Positions 15,531 to 24,108 of a stretch of DNA of 64,000 nucleotides are shown here, one piece after another. The notes beneath the pieces are model-generated. The model saw nothing but the letters and a program-made list of their open reading frames with translations. It was not told the DNA's origin and searched no databases. The translations under genes were made by a program, and so were the position numbers. This DNA comes from Paenibacillus rhizosphaerae (GTDB taxonomy: Bacteria > Bacillota > Bacilli > Paenibacillales > Paenibacillaceae): NCBI RefSeq assembly GCF_014192015.1, contig NZ_JACHXJ010000007.1, forward strand, positions 186,001-250,000, given 5' to 3'. Within the stretch, counting starts at the first letter, position 1. Every line of letters begins with the position of its first letter.

Positions 15531-16904
15531 ATGAACGAGAGCAGGGTGATATCAAGACCATGGGCGCTGGAAGGGCCCAGCATTCAAATCGACCCGCTGT
15601 TTCCTTATTATGCGGACCGCTCCGCTGAGAGCATCGCCGAAGAGATCGAGCTGTCCGGCTACCGGACGGTGCATTATTTTGTCGTGAACGAGAGCAGAAT
15701 CCGTACGGACATCATTGAAGCTTTTCACGCCCGGGATATTGCTGTATGGGCGCTTGTGATCGGGAACGGAACGTTCGCCACCGATCATCTCCCCCGGGAA
15801 TGGCGCTCCTGGCGGATGGGGCTGCTGAAGGAGCTGAATGACGGCTTTGAGCGGTTTTCTCCGTTCTCGGCGTCTTACGTGGAATGGAAAAAGGAGGCGG
15901 TCGCCCGGGTTGTTACGGACCACCCGTTTGACGGGATTGAGATCGCCGAGCCTTATTTTCCGGAATGGGACGGCATCCGCAGAGGCGTATACGGCGACGT
16001 TGGCCCCCATGCGAAGCAGGCGTTCCGGGACAGGTACGGTCATGATATTCCCGAATTTCTGAACAAGCGGGCGGCTAACTATTATAAAAAGATACCCGAC
16101 ATCTACGGCAAATGGATTACTTTCCGCGTGGACGCCGTGAACGGACTCATCGATGAAATTATTAACGGAAGCGGGGGCGCAAGAAGTGTCCGCCCGGATA
16201 TTTCCGTGGCGACCTGGTCGCTGGCGGTTGACGGCGGGGCGGTATCCACCCTCCGGCTGAAGGAATGGCAGGGGCTTGATGCGATCTCGATGATCGGGAA
16301 GGTCCGGCCGGATATGCACGTGCTTCAGACTCACTGGCCGGACTGGATGAAGCGCCATTTGCCGCCACAGTACGCGGGCGGATACGAGAGCTTTGCTGCA
16401 CCGATCCGGGCCGCCTATCCCGGGCTTCCCCTCGGCATTCAGGCCGATATCGGCTCCCGGAGCAGCATGGTGAAGAACCGGCGCTGGCTCAATGACTTTC
16501 AGAACACCGTTTATGAGCTGGGCTACGATACGTGGACGGCGTACGAATACCATCTCGGCGGGTATATGTATGACGAACCGCCTGTCCCTGTGAAAGCGGT
16601 CATGCACGGAGAACAAGAGCTGAAGGTTTCGTTCAATAAGCGGATTGATCCGGATACGTTGGGAACGGTGCTGTTTTTTGCGGAGGAGGACACGGAAGCC
16701 GGGCCGCTTGCCGGCATTACGATCGAGCAGAGGGCCGTTGACGGCAACCGTTTATGGCTGCGGGTAAACGGGCTTCCCCGTCGGCCTGTGCTGGTTGAAG
16801 TCAGCGGGATGCGGGATACGCCGGGACTATGGCATGTGAAGGGCAAAAAGTCGGGCGAAACCCCGATCGGCCACAGGCTGAAAGTAGAGCAGGATCGTGG
16901 GTAA
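15531..16904 (+). CDS. Putative TIM-barrel glycosidase-like protein
   Basis: A 457-residue cytoplasmic protein without a signal peptide; the ATG at 15531 has AAAGGAGG 6 bases upstream. The N-terminal 350 residues look like a (beta/alpha)8 barrel of the glycosidase superfamily: SGYRTVHYFVVNES, IAVWALVIGNGTFA, PFDGIEIAEPYFPEWDG (a Glu placed as in an acid/base strand), VRPDISVATWSLAVDG and LGIQADIGSRS. The final 100 residues (PVKAVMHGEQELKVSFNKR onward) look like a beta-sandwich. Related hypothetical proteins occur near sugar-use genes. Enzyme activity is unproven. The gene is monocistronic and ends at a strong bidirectional terminator. Confidence 0.6.
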   Translation: MNESRVISRPWALEGPSIQIDPLFPYYADRSAESIAEEIELSGYRTVHYFVVNESRIRTDIIEAFHARDIAVWALVIGNGTFATDHLPREWRSWRMGLLKELNDGFERFSPFSASYVEWKKEAVARVVTDHPFDGIEIAEPYFPEWDGIRRGVYGDVGPHAKQAFRDRYGHDIPEFLNKRAANYYKKIPDIYGKWITFRVDAVNGLIDEIINGSGGARSVRPDISVATWSLAVDGGAVSTLRLKEWQGLDAISMIGKVRPDMHVLQTHWPDWMKRHLPPQYAGGYESFAAPIRAAYPGLPLGIQADIGSRSSMVKNRRWLNDFQNTVYELGYDTWTAYEYHLGGYMYDEPPVPVKAVMHGEQELKVSFNKRIDPDTLGTVLFFAEEDTEAGPLAGITIEQRAVDGNRLWLRVNGLPRRPVLVEVSGMRDTPGLWHVKGKKSGETPIGHRLKVEQDRG

Positions 16905-16922
16905 TAGAGGAAGCGGAGCATG

Positions 16923-16968
16923 AAAAAAGCGTCCCGGCGGCAGCGATGCCGCCAGGGCGCTTCTTTTA
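16923..16968. terminator. Bidirectional terminator between convergent genes
   Basis: AAAAAAGCG-TCCC-GGCGGC and GCCGCC-AGG-GCGCTTCTTTT form a long stem with an AGCGAT loop. It lies between the glycosidase-like gene (+) and the SDR gene (-) and has T tracts on both strands. Confidence 0.85.
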
Positions 16969-16983
16969 TACATACCGTAGGCA

Positions 16984-17727
16984 TTATTGGGCGGTGTATC
17001 CGCCGTCTACCATCAGGCTCGTTCCGACCACGAACGAAGAGTCGTCGCTGGCCAGAAACAGGACGGATTTGGCCACCTCTTCCGCCGTGCCGAGCCGGCC
17101 GATCGGATGCAGCTCCACGAGCTGCTGCTTGGCTTCCGGTGGAAGCGCCTTAAGCAGCGGCGTATCGATATAACCCGGGCAGACGGCATTCACCCGGATG
17201 CCGTGCTTGGCGTATTCAATGCCGAGCGTTTGGGTAAGCAGCACGACGCCGCCTTTGGCCGAGCCGTAAGCGGTAACTCCCGCCTTGGCCGCATGGCCGT
17301 GGATCGATGCGGAGTTGATGATGGCACCCCCGGTGCCCTGTCTCAGCATTTGGACCACGGCGTATTTATCCGACAGGAAGACGCCTGTCAGATTGACGTC
17401 GATCGTCCGCTGCCATTTGTCCAGCGACAGCTGATCGGCCGGCTCATCGTTGGCCACGCCCGCATTGGCAAACATAATGTCCAGTTTTCCGTATTCCTGC
17501 ACGGTCCGTTCCACCAGGGCCTGGACTTCCTCCTCCTTGGTCACATCCACCCGGACGTAAATCGAATCGTACCCCTTTTCTTTCAAATGGTCGGACACTT
17601 CCTGCCCCGCCTCCGAGCGGTCGGCCACGACGACCTTGGCGCCTTCCTGGGCAAACAGACGTGCGGTGGCTTGTCCGATCCCGCTGGCACCGCCCGTAAT
17701 AATCGCTACTTTACCGGAAAGTTTCAT
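16984..17727 (-). CDS. SDR family NAD(P)-dependent oxidoreductase
   Basis: A classical short-chain dehydrogenase of 247 residues, with coenzyme motif TGGASGIG near residue 11, NAG (FANAGVAND), catalytic Ser in INSASIHG, and YGSAK holding the Tyr-Lys pair. The C-terminus SSFVVGTSLMVDGGYTAQ is typical. The ATG at 17727 is preferred over the GTG four codons upstream because GGAG lies 11 bases before it and would overlap the GTG. It is monocistronic. The substrate is unknown. Confidence 0.85.
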   Translation of the reverse strand: MKLSGKVAIITGGASGIGQATARLFAQEGAKVVVADRSEAGQEVSDHLKEKGYDSIYVRVDVTKEEEVQALVERTVQEYGKLDIMFANAGVANDEPADQLSLDKWQRTIDVNLTGVFLSDKYAVVQMLRQGTGGAIINSASIHGHAAKAGVTAYGSAKGGVVLLTQTLGIEYAKHGIRVNAVCPGYIDTPLLKALPPEAKQQLVELHPIGRLGTAEEVAKSVLFLASDDSSFVVGTSLMVDGGYTAQ

Positions 17728-17912
17728 ACCTCGCGTCACTCCTTCTCACAGCAATTGTCCGTATCCGTTACCGGAATCGGGCTCATCCTTGTTAATTTAC
17801 CCATTTTTCTGAAAATATTAGCCGATCGGTTCGGAGATGTTCCGAAAATAAATGCTGCGAACGCAGGAAAAGAGCTTGCTTTCCGGAAAAGAAGGTGGTA
17901 AATTCAATATAT

Positions 17913-17928
17913 AAATTGTGTACAATTT
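17913..17928. promoter_or_regulatory. Inverted repeat upstream of glutathione peroxidase
   Basis: AAATTGT-GT-ACAATTT is a perfect 7-2-7 inverted repeat, 38 bases before the peroxidase start, inside an A/T-rich promoter-like stretch. It resembles operators of MarR/OhrR-type or GntR-type regulators. The regulator is not identified. Confidence 0.45.
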
Positions 17929-17965
17929 AATTTTACAAAATATTATTAATGTGGAGGATGGGACC

Positions 17966-18511
17966 ATGAGTATTTATTCTTTTACAGCAAACAGCATCCG
18001 CGGCGCGGAGAAGGAGCTCTCGGAATATAAAGGTGATGTGCTTCTCATTGTCAACACGGCGAGCAAATGCGGATTCACGCCGCAGTATGCCGACCTGCAG
18101 AAGCTGTACGAGAAATACGGAGACAAGGGATTCAAAGTGCTCGGTTTTCCAAGCAACCAGTTCGCCGAACAGGAGCCCGGAAGCAATGAGGAAGTGAATA
18201 CGTTTTGTCAAATTAATTATGGAGTGAGTTTCCCACTGTTTGAGAAGATAGACGTGCGCGGAGAAGACAAGCATCCGCTGTTTGCTTACTTGACGGAGCA
18301 GGCACCGTTTAAGGGGATCGGCACGGACAATTCCGAAGGGAAAATGCTGCAATCGTTCCTTGAGAAGGAGCAGCCGGAGCTTCTGGAAGGCGACGATATT
18401 AAATGGAACTTCACCAAGTTTCTGATCGACCGGGAAGGACGGGTGGTGGAGCGGTTTGAGACACCGGTCGGTCCGCTTGAGCTGGAATCGGCCATAGAGG
18501 CGCTGATCTAA
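17966..18511 (+). CDS. gpx: Glutathione peroxidase family thiol peroxidase
   Basis: A non-selenium glutathione peroxidase (BsaA/GpxA type), 181 residues, cytoplasmic. It reduces peroxides, in bacteria usually with thioredoxin. The catalytic residues are visible: peroxidatic Cys35 in SKCGFTPQ, Gln65 in FPSNQF, Trp147-Asn148 in KWNFTKF, and a resolving-type Cys81 in NTFCQI. GTGGAGG lies 8 bases before the ATG. The divergent neighbour is an SDR. A 16-bp inverted repeat in the promoter suggests redox control. Confidence 0.93.
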   Translation: MSIYSFTANSIRGAEKELSEYKGDVLLIVNTASKCGFTPQYADLQKLYEKYGDKGFKVLGFPSNQFAEQEPGSNEEVNTFCQINYGVSFPLFEKIDVRGEDKHPLFAYLTEQAPFKGIGTDNSEGKMLQSFLEKEQPELLEGDDIKWNFTKFLIDREGRVVERFETPVGPLELESAIEALI

Positions 18512-18669
18512 GACACCATGGTATGGATAGCGGCTATTCATGCTAAGGCCGCGTCAAACAGCCATTTGGATAGAATTGCCTTGAATTTTAATGTATTCTG
18601 AAGGTAATTTTCAGGTGTTTTTAAGAAAACTCTCATATAATGCACTCATACCCCTTTTATATATGAATT

Positions 18670-18704
18670 GACCCTAGGCACGGGACTAGGGTCTATTTTT
18701 TTTG
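18670..18704 (+). terminator. Intrinsic terminator about 160 bases after gpx
   Basis: GACCCTAG (18670-18677) and CTAGGGTC (18686-18693) are followed by TATTTTTTTT. The distance from the peroxidase stop leaves room for a short untranslated RNA; TATAAT at 18636-18641 could be a minus-10 box, but its minus-35 is poor. Confidence 0.75.
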
Positions 18705-18784
18705 TCCATTTTTCGTGAAAGGCTTCGTCTGGGGCGGATGAAGTCTGCTTATAATATGCGGCCTCCTGCAGCCCGGCCCCGGAC

Positions 18785-19702
18785 TTACAGGGTAGGGCGC
18801 CGCCTGCGAATCTGCAGCTGCTGCAGATTGCGCCAGGAAATTTGCCGGATGCGCTGGCTTCGCATGACTTCGCGGATCCAGGGATCGCGGAAAACCTGCA
18901 GCTCCATACCGCGCTTCAGCCACTCATGATGGATGGCCATCAGCTCATCTGTAATGACCGCCGGATGGATATACAGCTCGCTGACTCCGGCTTGAAGGGA
19001 GCACAGAGCATCCGCCACGCTCTCCCTGAAGGCTTCGTAGGTTTCTCCCGGGCGCAGCGAAAAGGGCAGCTGGATTAAGTGATCCGGAATGACGACCCCG
19101 AGCGAGTCCGCTTCACGGACCCGTGCCTTATGGATGCGCCGGGCGGCGGAAGGCAGCTGAAGCGAAGCGGGAATATGCCTTGGCAGGCGAAACGGAAGAC
19201 CGTTTCCCGCGCAGATGCCAAGGACGAGGGAGATGAAGTCCCTCCCCGTTTCCAGCCCGTACAGGCTTCCCATATGATTATCGAGATGGGTTGGATTGAG
19301 CCCCATACGCCGGGCGAGCCGGATTTGGCCGATGATTTCGGCGTGCACTTCGGCCGCCCGGGCTTTGGTTTCCACTGCGCGGCAGTCGCGGGGGAAATCT
19401 CCCTCTTCGTTGATGAGGGAGAGCACCGTCTGCCGGCGGGTGACCGGCCCCCAGCGGTAAGTGTCCCACTCGCTGGTAAAGGTCAAGTGGACGCCGACGT
19501 CCACGTCCGGGCGTGCGGCCGCCCACTGGGCAGCTTCTTTGGCCCACGGGCACGGCATCATGATCGTTGCCGAGGAAATGGCCTCTTCGGCAAGTAGCAG
19601 CTGGATGCCCGCATTGGCCGAGTGGCACATGCCGTAGTCGTCTGCATTGACGATCAGCAGCCGCTCATCCGGCGGGAAGCCCAAAGCTTGAGCGAGGTTC
19701 AA
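18785..19702 (-). CDS. ChbG/YdjC-type carbohydrate deacetylase
   Basis: A YdjC/ChbG-family enzyme of 305 residues, which removes acetyl groups from chito-oligosaccharides or related sugars using a divalent metal. The family blocks are present: NADDYGMCHSAN (metal-binding Asp pair), VGVHLTF (His) and THLDNHMGSL (His), then ELYIHPAV. A TTG start has GGAGG 9 bases upstream. The Arg-rich C-terminal tail (IRRRRPTL) is unusual. It is monocistronic and near other carbohydrate genes. Confidence 0.88.
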   Translation of the reverse strand: MNLAQALGFPPDERLLIVNADDYGMCHSANAGIQLLLAEEAISSATIMMPCPWAKEAAQWAAARPDVDVGVHLTFTSEWDTYRWGPVTRRQTVLSLINEEGDFPRDCRAVETKARAAEVHAEIIGQIRLARRMGLNPTHLDNHMGSLYGLETGRDFISLVLGICAGNGLPFRLPRHIPASLQLPSAARRIHKARVREADSLGVVIPDHLIQLPFSLRPGETYEAFRESVADALCSLQAGVSELYIHPAVITDELMAIHHEWLKRGMELQVFRDPWIREVMRSQRIRQISWRNLQQLQIRRRRPTL

Positions 19703-19880
19703 GGGACGTCGCCTCCTGACGAACAGAATCGGGATGGTTGATATGGTTATACATACGCCCGGAACCGGAGCAATTTGTCACAACCGGCTCCATTTCTGGG
19801 GAAACAGACGGAAGTTATTTTACAGAAGTGGCCGGCCAGCAGGAGGGCGCAACTTTTGCGCATGCTAAGCTCCGGATAAA

Positions 19881-19918
19881 AAAGGACCCTTTGCGGGATT
19901 TCCCGCAAAGGGTCCTTT
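19881..19918 (-). terminator. Terminator of the fdhF-DUF1641 operon
   Basis: AAAGGACCCTTTGCGGGA and TCCCGCAAAGGGTCCTTT form an 18-bp perfect stem with a TT loop. On the minus strand it ends in a T run (TTTTTTATCC). It lies 76 bases after the DUF1641 gene. Confidence 0.9.
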
Positions 19919-19993
19919 TCATCAGCTTGTTTCATCAGCTTTTCATAGCCTATTTCTATCTGCTTATGATCAACGCCTTGTCCTCAACCCGAA

Positions 19994-20467
19994 CTATTCC
20001 CCCAGGCCTTTGCCCATGCCTTTCAGAAACCGCAGCCCGAAGCCGATCGCTCGGTTCACATCAGGGTCTTTCAGCGCATTCATGAGGGAGAAGACCGTCA
20101 CCTTTTTATCCTGCGGCTGATTGGCTTCCTCCAGGCCCTTGGCCACGCTGCCGAGCACCTTTGCCGTCTGCTCCGGATCGATGGCCGCGAGGGCGCCGGC
20201 GGCGGCCATGCCGTTGTTGATCATGTTCGTCACTTCCGGCCGGGTGGCCTGGCCCAGGACGATTTCGGCCACTTTGGCTTTGGCTTTCAGCAGCGATTCA
20301 GCCGCCTCCAGAATGCCGCTGCCGTGCAGCTCGCTGAGCACCCCGATGGCTTTTTCCAGGGCCTGTTCGTGCTCGGCGATCGAATCCGTCAGCTGGTTCA
20401 GGGACTGCTGCTTCAGCTCTTCTTCGGTCAGCTCGCGCTTTTTGATGTATGAAATCGGTTGTGCCAT
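19994..20467 (-). CDS. DUF1641 protein, formate dehydrogenase partner (YrhD-like)
   Basis: A 157-residue DUF1641 protein like B. subtilis YrhD, encoded right after the formate dehydrogenase gene as in that species. It is helical and Ala/Leu-rich, with the conserved blocks SGILEAAESLLKAKAKV, EVTNMINNGMAAAGAL, and GFGLRFLKGMGKGLGE at the C-terminus. AAAGGTGG lies 8 bases before the ATG. The gap after fdhF is only 18 bases, so they are cotranscribed. DUF1641 proteins probably act as small accessory subunits. Its exact role is unknown. Confidence 0.85.
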   Translation of the reverse strand: MAQPISYIKKRELTEEELKQQSLNQLTDSIAEHEQALEKAIGVLSELHGSGILEAAESLLKAKAKVAEIVLGQATRPEVTNMINNGMAAAGALAAIDPEQTAKVLGSVAKGLEEANQPQDKKVTVFSLMNALKDPDVNRAIGFGLRFLKGMGKGLGE

Positions 20468-20485
20468 ATGGACTCCACCTTTCCT

Positions 20486-23428
20486 TTAATCGACGAGCGA
20501 TACATAATCCGGCCGGCTCCATTTCCGGTGTACCTCGACGCCATCCTGCGGATAGCGCTTCTTGTTGCGCGGGTTGGTCAGCGGCAGCGGATTGGTACCC
20601 TTCACGTTCAGAATCTGCATCCGCACGCGCGTCTGCTTATAGGCCGGTGTGTGCGTACGGACATCGACCGCATTGCCGGTGAGCAGGTTGACCGCGTTTT
20701 CGTGGCTGACCGAGTGCATCGGCACGTACAGCTCATTGCGGTGAACGCGGTCGGTAATGACCGCCTTCAGCTTGATCGCGCCGTAAGGCGATTCGAGCCG
20801 CACCAGGGATCCGTTCTCGACGCCCCGTTCGGCGGCCAGTTCAGGCGATACCTCCACAAACACTTCCGGCAGCTTCAGATTGATCCCGTGCGATTTGTTG
20901 GTCAGGTTGCCTTCATGGAACTGTTCCAGCAGGCGTCCGTTGTTCAGGACGAGATCAAATTCGGCCGGGTATTCCACTGGCGGAACGTAGCCGACCAGCG
21001 AGAAGCGCGCCTTTTTGTCCGGGAAGAAGAAGCCGTCCGTATAGAGCAGCGGCGTGTGTTCCCCGTTCGCCGAGCCCCAGATGAAGCTGCCCCAGCCTTC
21101 CAGCACGTCATAGCTGCACTGGGAGAAGAATGGGGTCAGGCTGGCCATCTCGGCGAAAATTTCGCTCGGATGGGTATAGCCCCAGTCATACCCGAGCCGC
21201 TTGGCGATCTGGGTCGTGATCCACCAGTCCGGCTTGGCGTCGCCGAGCGGCTCCAGCACCTGATACAGGCGCTGAACGCGCCGCTCCGTATTGGTGAAGG
21301 TGCCTTCTTTCTCCAATGACGGCGCGGCAGGCAGAATAACGTCGGCGAACTGGGCCGTCTGCGACAGAAATACGTCCTGCACGACGAAGAAGTCGAGCTT
21401 CGCCAGCACCTCGTGCACGTGGTTGGCGTTGGAGTCAACCCAGGCCATATCCTCGCCGACGAGGTACATCGCCTTCATGTCGCCGCGGTCGATCGCATCG
21501 ATCATCTGGATGTTGTCCATACCCGGCTGCGGCGAAATCGCCACGCCGTAAGCTTTTTCGAATCGCGTCCGCGCCTCGTCATTCGAAACGTGCTGGTATC
21601 CCGGCAGCCACGGCGGCAGCGTGCCCATGTCGCAGGCGCCCTGCACATTGTTATGTCCGCGCAGCGGGTAAGCTCCGGCGCCGGGACGCATGTAGTTGCC
21701 CGTAGCGAGCAGCAGGTTGGAGATCGCCGCCGACGTGTGCGAGCCGGCGATGTTCTGCGTCACGCCCATGCCCCAGCAGATGACGGTGCCGTCGGCGTCG
21801 CGGATCATCTCCGCGATCGAGATGAGCGTCTCCTTGGCGATGCCCGTTTCCTGCTCGGCGTATTCGAGTGTGAAGGTGTCCAGCAGCTGCCGGTATTCGG
21901 GAAACTGGTTCACATACTGGTCGATAAACGCCTGTTTGTGCCATCCTTGGTCAATCATGTATTTCGTGATCGCCGTCAGCCATACGAAGTCCGTACCCTG
22001 CTTCGGACGGATGAACAGGTCCGATCGCTCGGCCATCTCATGCTTGCGCAGATCGGCGACGACCAGCTTCTGCCCGTGCAGCTTGTGCGCCCGCTTGATC
22101 CGGGTCGCCAGGACCGGATGGCCCTCAGCCGGCGCGCAGCCGATCAGGATGACAAGGCCGGCTGCCGCGATGTCCTGGATTGTGCCGGCGTCGCCGCCGA
22201 TGCCAACCGTCGACATCAGTCCGTCCGATGCCGGAGACTGGCAGTAGCGGGAGCAGTTGTCCACGTCATTGGTTTCAAACACCTGACGGGCCAGCTTTTG
22301 GATCACATAGTTCTCTTCGTTCGTAATTTTCGAGGAAGAAATAAAGCCGACCGAATGGTTGCCGTACTCCTTACGGATGCCTCCGAGGCGTTCGGCGACC
22401 AAGCTCAGCGCCTCATCCCAGGTGGCTTCGACAAAGGCGTCTCCCTGCCGGATCAGCGGGGTCGTGATCCGTTCTCCGCTGTTGACAAAATCCCAGCCGA
22501 ATTTGCCTTTGACGCAGGTGGAGATCGCGTTAACCGGTGCGTCATGGGACGGTTGTACTTTCAAAATTTTCCGGCCTTTGGTCCACACCTCGAAGGAGCA
22601 GCCGACGCCGCAGAACGTGCATACCGTTTTGGTTTTGCGCGTGCGCGTGTCCCGCATCGCCGCTTCGATTTCCGAAACGGCGAAGATGCCGCTGTATCCC
22701 GGCTCTACTTCCTTGACGAGGTCGATCATCGGATCCAGCACTTCCTGGTTGATGCCGGTCATAAAGCCGGCTTCACCCAGCATCGATTTTTCCATGAGGG
22801 CGTTGCACGGGCAGATGGTGACGCATTGGCCGCAGCTGACGCAGGACGAGTCGTTGATATCGACCCCGTTATCCCACTTGACCCGCGGGATGTCCGCTTC
22901 CCAATCGATGGAAAGGGTTTCATTTACCTGCAGATTTTGGCAGACCTCGACGCACTGTCCGCAGGCAATGCATTGATTCGGGTCATAACGGTAGAACGGA
23001 TGGGACATATCGACTTCCGAAGGTTCGACCTTCGGCCGGTACGGGTACTTCTGATGCTCGATTTCCATCAATTCGGCGGTATTATGCAGCTTGCAGTTGC
23101 CGTTGTTGTTGTCGCACACGGTGCAGTAGAGCAGATGGTTCTCGAGGATCCGGTCCATCGCTTCCGTCTGTGCAGCCTTGGCGGATGCGGAAGACAGCTT
23201 GACGTTCATTCCCGAAACGGCAATGGTCGAGCAGGCGCGCGCAAGCTTCCCGTCGATTTCTACAATACATGTGTCGCACGTCTGGATCGGGTCTACCTCA
23301 GGGACATAACAAATTTGCGGATGCGACAGACCGGCAAGATTGATCGCCTCGAGCACGGTCATGCCCGATGTAACTTCCACCGCCTGTCCGTCAAGCGTAA
23401 TGTTAACAAGATTTTGGTTCACGAACAT
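20486..23428 (-). CDS. fdhF: Formate dehydrogenase catalytic subunit, cysteine-type
   Basis: A 980-residue molybdenum-dependent formate dehydrogenase, the same length as B. subtilis YrhE, oxidising formate to CO2 in the cytoplasm. Domains in order: 2Fe-2S ferredoxin (C40, C51, C54, C66), NuoG-like cluster (H98, C102, C105, C112), two 4Fe-4S sites (C153/156/159/163 and C196/199/202/206), then the molybdopterin domain with its own 4Fe-4S (C270, C273, C277, C305). The Mo ligand position is Cys396 in SRYCQSPA, so selenocysteine is not used. The ATG at 23428 follows AAAAGGGG; a longer upstream frame runs into the leader. The electron acceptor subunit is not encoded nearby. Expression is probably controlled by the terminator-bearing leader. 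Confidence 0.95.
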   Translation of the reverse strand: MFVNQNLVNITLDGQAVEVTSGMTVLEAINLAGLSHPQICYVPEVDPIQTCDTCIVEIDGKLARACSTIAVSGMNVKLSSASAKAAQTEAMDRILENHLLYCTVCDNNNGNCKLHNTAELMEIEHQKYPYRPKVEPSEVDMSHPFYRYDPNQCIACGQCVEVCQNLQVNETLSIDWEADIPRVKWDNGVDINDSSCVSCGQCVTICPCNALMEKSMLGEAGFMTGINQEVLDPMIDLVKEVEPGYSGIFAVSEIEAAMRDTRTRKTKTVCTFCGVGCSFEVWTKGRKILKVQPSHDAPVNAISTCVKGKFGWDFVNSGERITTPLIRQGDAFVEATWDEALSLVAERLGGIRKEYGNHSVGFISSSKITNEENYVIQKLARQVFETNDVDNCSRYCQSPASDGLMSTVGIGGDAGTIQDIAAAGLVILIGCAPAEGHPVLATRIKRAHKLHGQKLVVADLRKHEMAERSDLFIRPKQGTDFVWLTAITKYMIDQGWHKQAFIDQYVNQFPEYRQLLDTFTLEYAEQETGIAKETLISIAEMIRDADGTVICWGMGVTQNIAGSHTSAAISNLLLATGNYMRPGAGAYPLRGHNNVQGACDMGTLPPWLPGYQHVSNDEARTRFEKAYGVAISPQPGMDNIQMIDAIDRGDMKAMYLVGEDMAWVDSNANHVHEVLAKLDFFVVQDVFLSQTAQFADVILPAAPSLEKEGTFTNTERRVQRLYQVLEPLGDAKPDWWITTQIAKRLGYDWGYTHPSEIFAEMASLTPFFSQCSYDVLEGWGSFIWGSANGEHTPLLYTDGFFFPDKKARFSLVGYVPPVEYPAEFDLVLNNGRLLEQFHEGNLTNKSHGINLKLPEVFVEVSPELAAERGVENGSLVRLESPYGAIKLKAVITDRVHRNELYVPMHSVSHENAVNLLTGNAVDVRTHTPAYKQTRVRMQILNVKGTNPLPLTNPRNKKRYPQDGVEVHRKWSRPDYVSLVD

Positions 23429-23524
23429 AAAACCCCTTTTCACCCCAATGTTAAATGGATCCGCCAAGCGCTCCCGGTGATTGCAAGCTCCGGCGGGCGT
23501 CCATAAGCTAAAGAGCAGGCCATA

Positions 23525-23652
23525 AAAACAAAAAAACTCCACTAAACCCGTATGCGCTAATCATTGTGCGCGGCAGGTTGTAGTGGAGTAACCGATTAGC
23601 ATTGGCCTACTAATGGATCATTCCGGCGCCTGTATGGCGTAAATGTATTCTC
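23525..23652 (-). promoter_or_regulatory. Candidate attenuator or riboswitch leader of fdhF
   Basis: Read on the minus strand, the transcript would begin near 23652. Near its end ACTCCACTA (23581-23589) pairs with TAGTGGAGT (23536-23544), followed by a T run: an intrinsic terminator about 100 bases before fdhF. GCTAATC (23594-23600) can pair upstream with CCATTAG (23610-23616) or downstream with GATTAGC (23556-23562). The downstream pairing overlaps the terminator, so the two folds compete. This is the layout of a riboswitch or attenuator. I do not recognise a known aptamer; a molybdenum-cofactor or formate-linked ligand is an inference from context. Confidence 0.55.
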
Positions 23653-23658
23653 GTCATG

Positions 23659-23686
23659 ATTATACTACGCCCCGGCAGAAAAACAA
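23659..23686 (-). promoter_or_regulatory. Promoter of the fdhF leader
   Basis: On the minus strand TTGTTT (23681-23686) and TATAAT (23659-23664) are 16 bases apart. Transcription would begin near 23652, giving a leader of about 220 bases before fdhF. Confidence 0.6.
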
Positions 23687-23709
23687 GGTTGAATTATTCT
23701 GTACAATCC

Positions 23710-23724
23710 TACTAAGATTTAGTA
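23710..23724. promoter_or_regulatory. Inverted repeat before the DUF2294-fdhD unit
   Basis: TACTAA-GAT-TTAGTA is a perfect 6-3-6 inverted repeat 33 bases before the DUF2294 start and overlaps a TATAGT minus-10-like box. It is a candidate operator between divergent formate genes. Confidence 0.45.
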
Positions 23725-23756
23725 TAGTGTTAAACTTGTAATGAGGTGAGAATGGG

Positions 23757-24104
23757 ATGAAGAAGGAAGTTGCGTTTAACGATATCATTCGCAAAGTGAG
23801 GAAAGATACGTTCGGAAAGGGTCCGGAACGCATTCATACCACGTTTGTCGAGAACATGGCGATCACCCGGATGCACGGCAATTTCACACCTACTGAAAAG
23901 TTTATCGCACAGTCCGAAGACGGCAAGAAGATGGTGCACAGCGCAAGAACGCACATGATCAAGGAGCTGTACAAATCCCAGGTCCCGGAAGGGCTCGAGG
24001 AGCTGTGTGGATCGAAGCTGATCCATCTGTTTACGGATATCAAGGTGGAAGAAGACATGGCCGTTTCGGTCTTTATGTTCGAGAAAAATATAGAGCAGGG
24101 ATGA
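23757..24104 (+). CDS. DUF2294 domain-containing protein
   Basis: A 115-residue protein of the DUF2294 family. Conserved blocks are KVRKDTFGKGPERIHTTF, then a central FTPTEKFIAQSEDGKKMVH and a strand near the end, LIHLFTDIKVEEDMAVSVF. DUF2294 proteins are often encoded with formate dehydrogenase genes in Bacillales, as here, but no activity is proven. GAGGTGAG lies 8 bases before the ATG. Only 4 bases separate it from fdhD, so they are one transcript. Confidence 0.83.
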   Translation: MKKEVAFNDIIRKVRKDTFGKGPERIHTTFVENMAITRMHGNFTPTEKFIAQSEDGKKMVHSARTHMIKELYKSQVPEGLEELCGSKLIHLFTDIKVEEDMAVSVFMFEKNIEQG

Positions 24105-24108
24105 AGCG

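Larger units (their letters stand above)
23429..23756. other. Divergent intergenic region between fdhF and DUF2294 gene
   Basis: About 330 bases hold the minus-strand fdhF promoter and leader with its terminator, and the plus-strand promoter area of the DUF2294-fdhD unit with an inverted repeat at 23710-23724. No coding region is seen. Confidence 0.7.

Noticed and set aside
20486..23428. Selenocysteine in formate dehydrogenase
   Set aside because: The active-site position is a normal cysteine codon (Cys396), with no in-frame TGA.
21413..23506. A 697-residue open frame on the plus strand
   Set aside because: It is antisense to the well-supported formate dehydrogenase gene, lacks any known domain or ribosome binding site, and reflects the high G+C of that gene.
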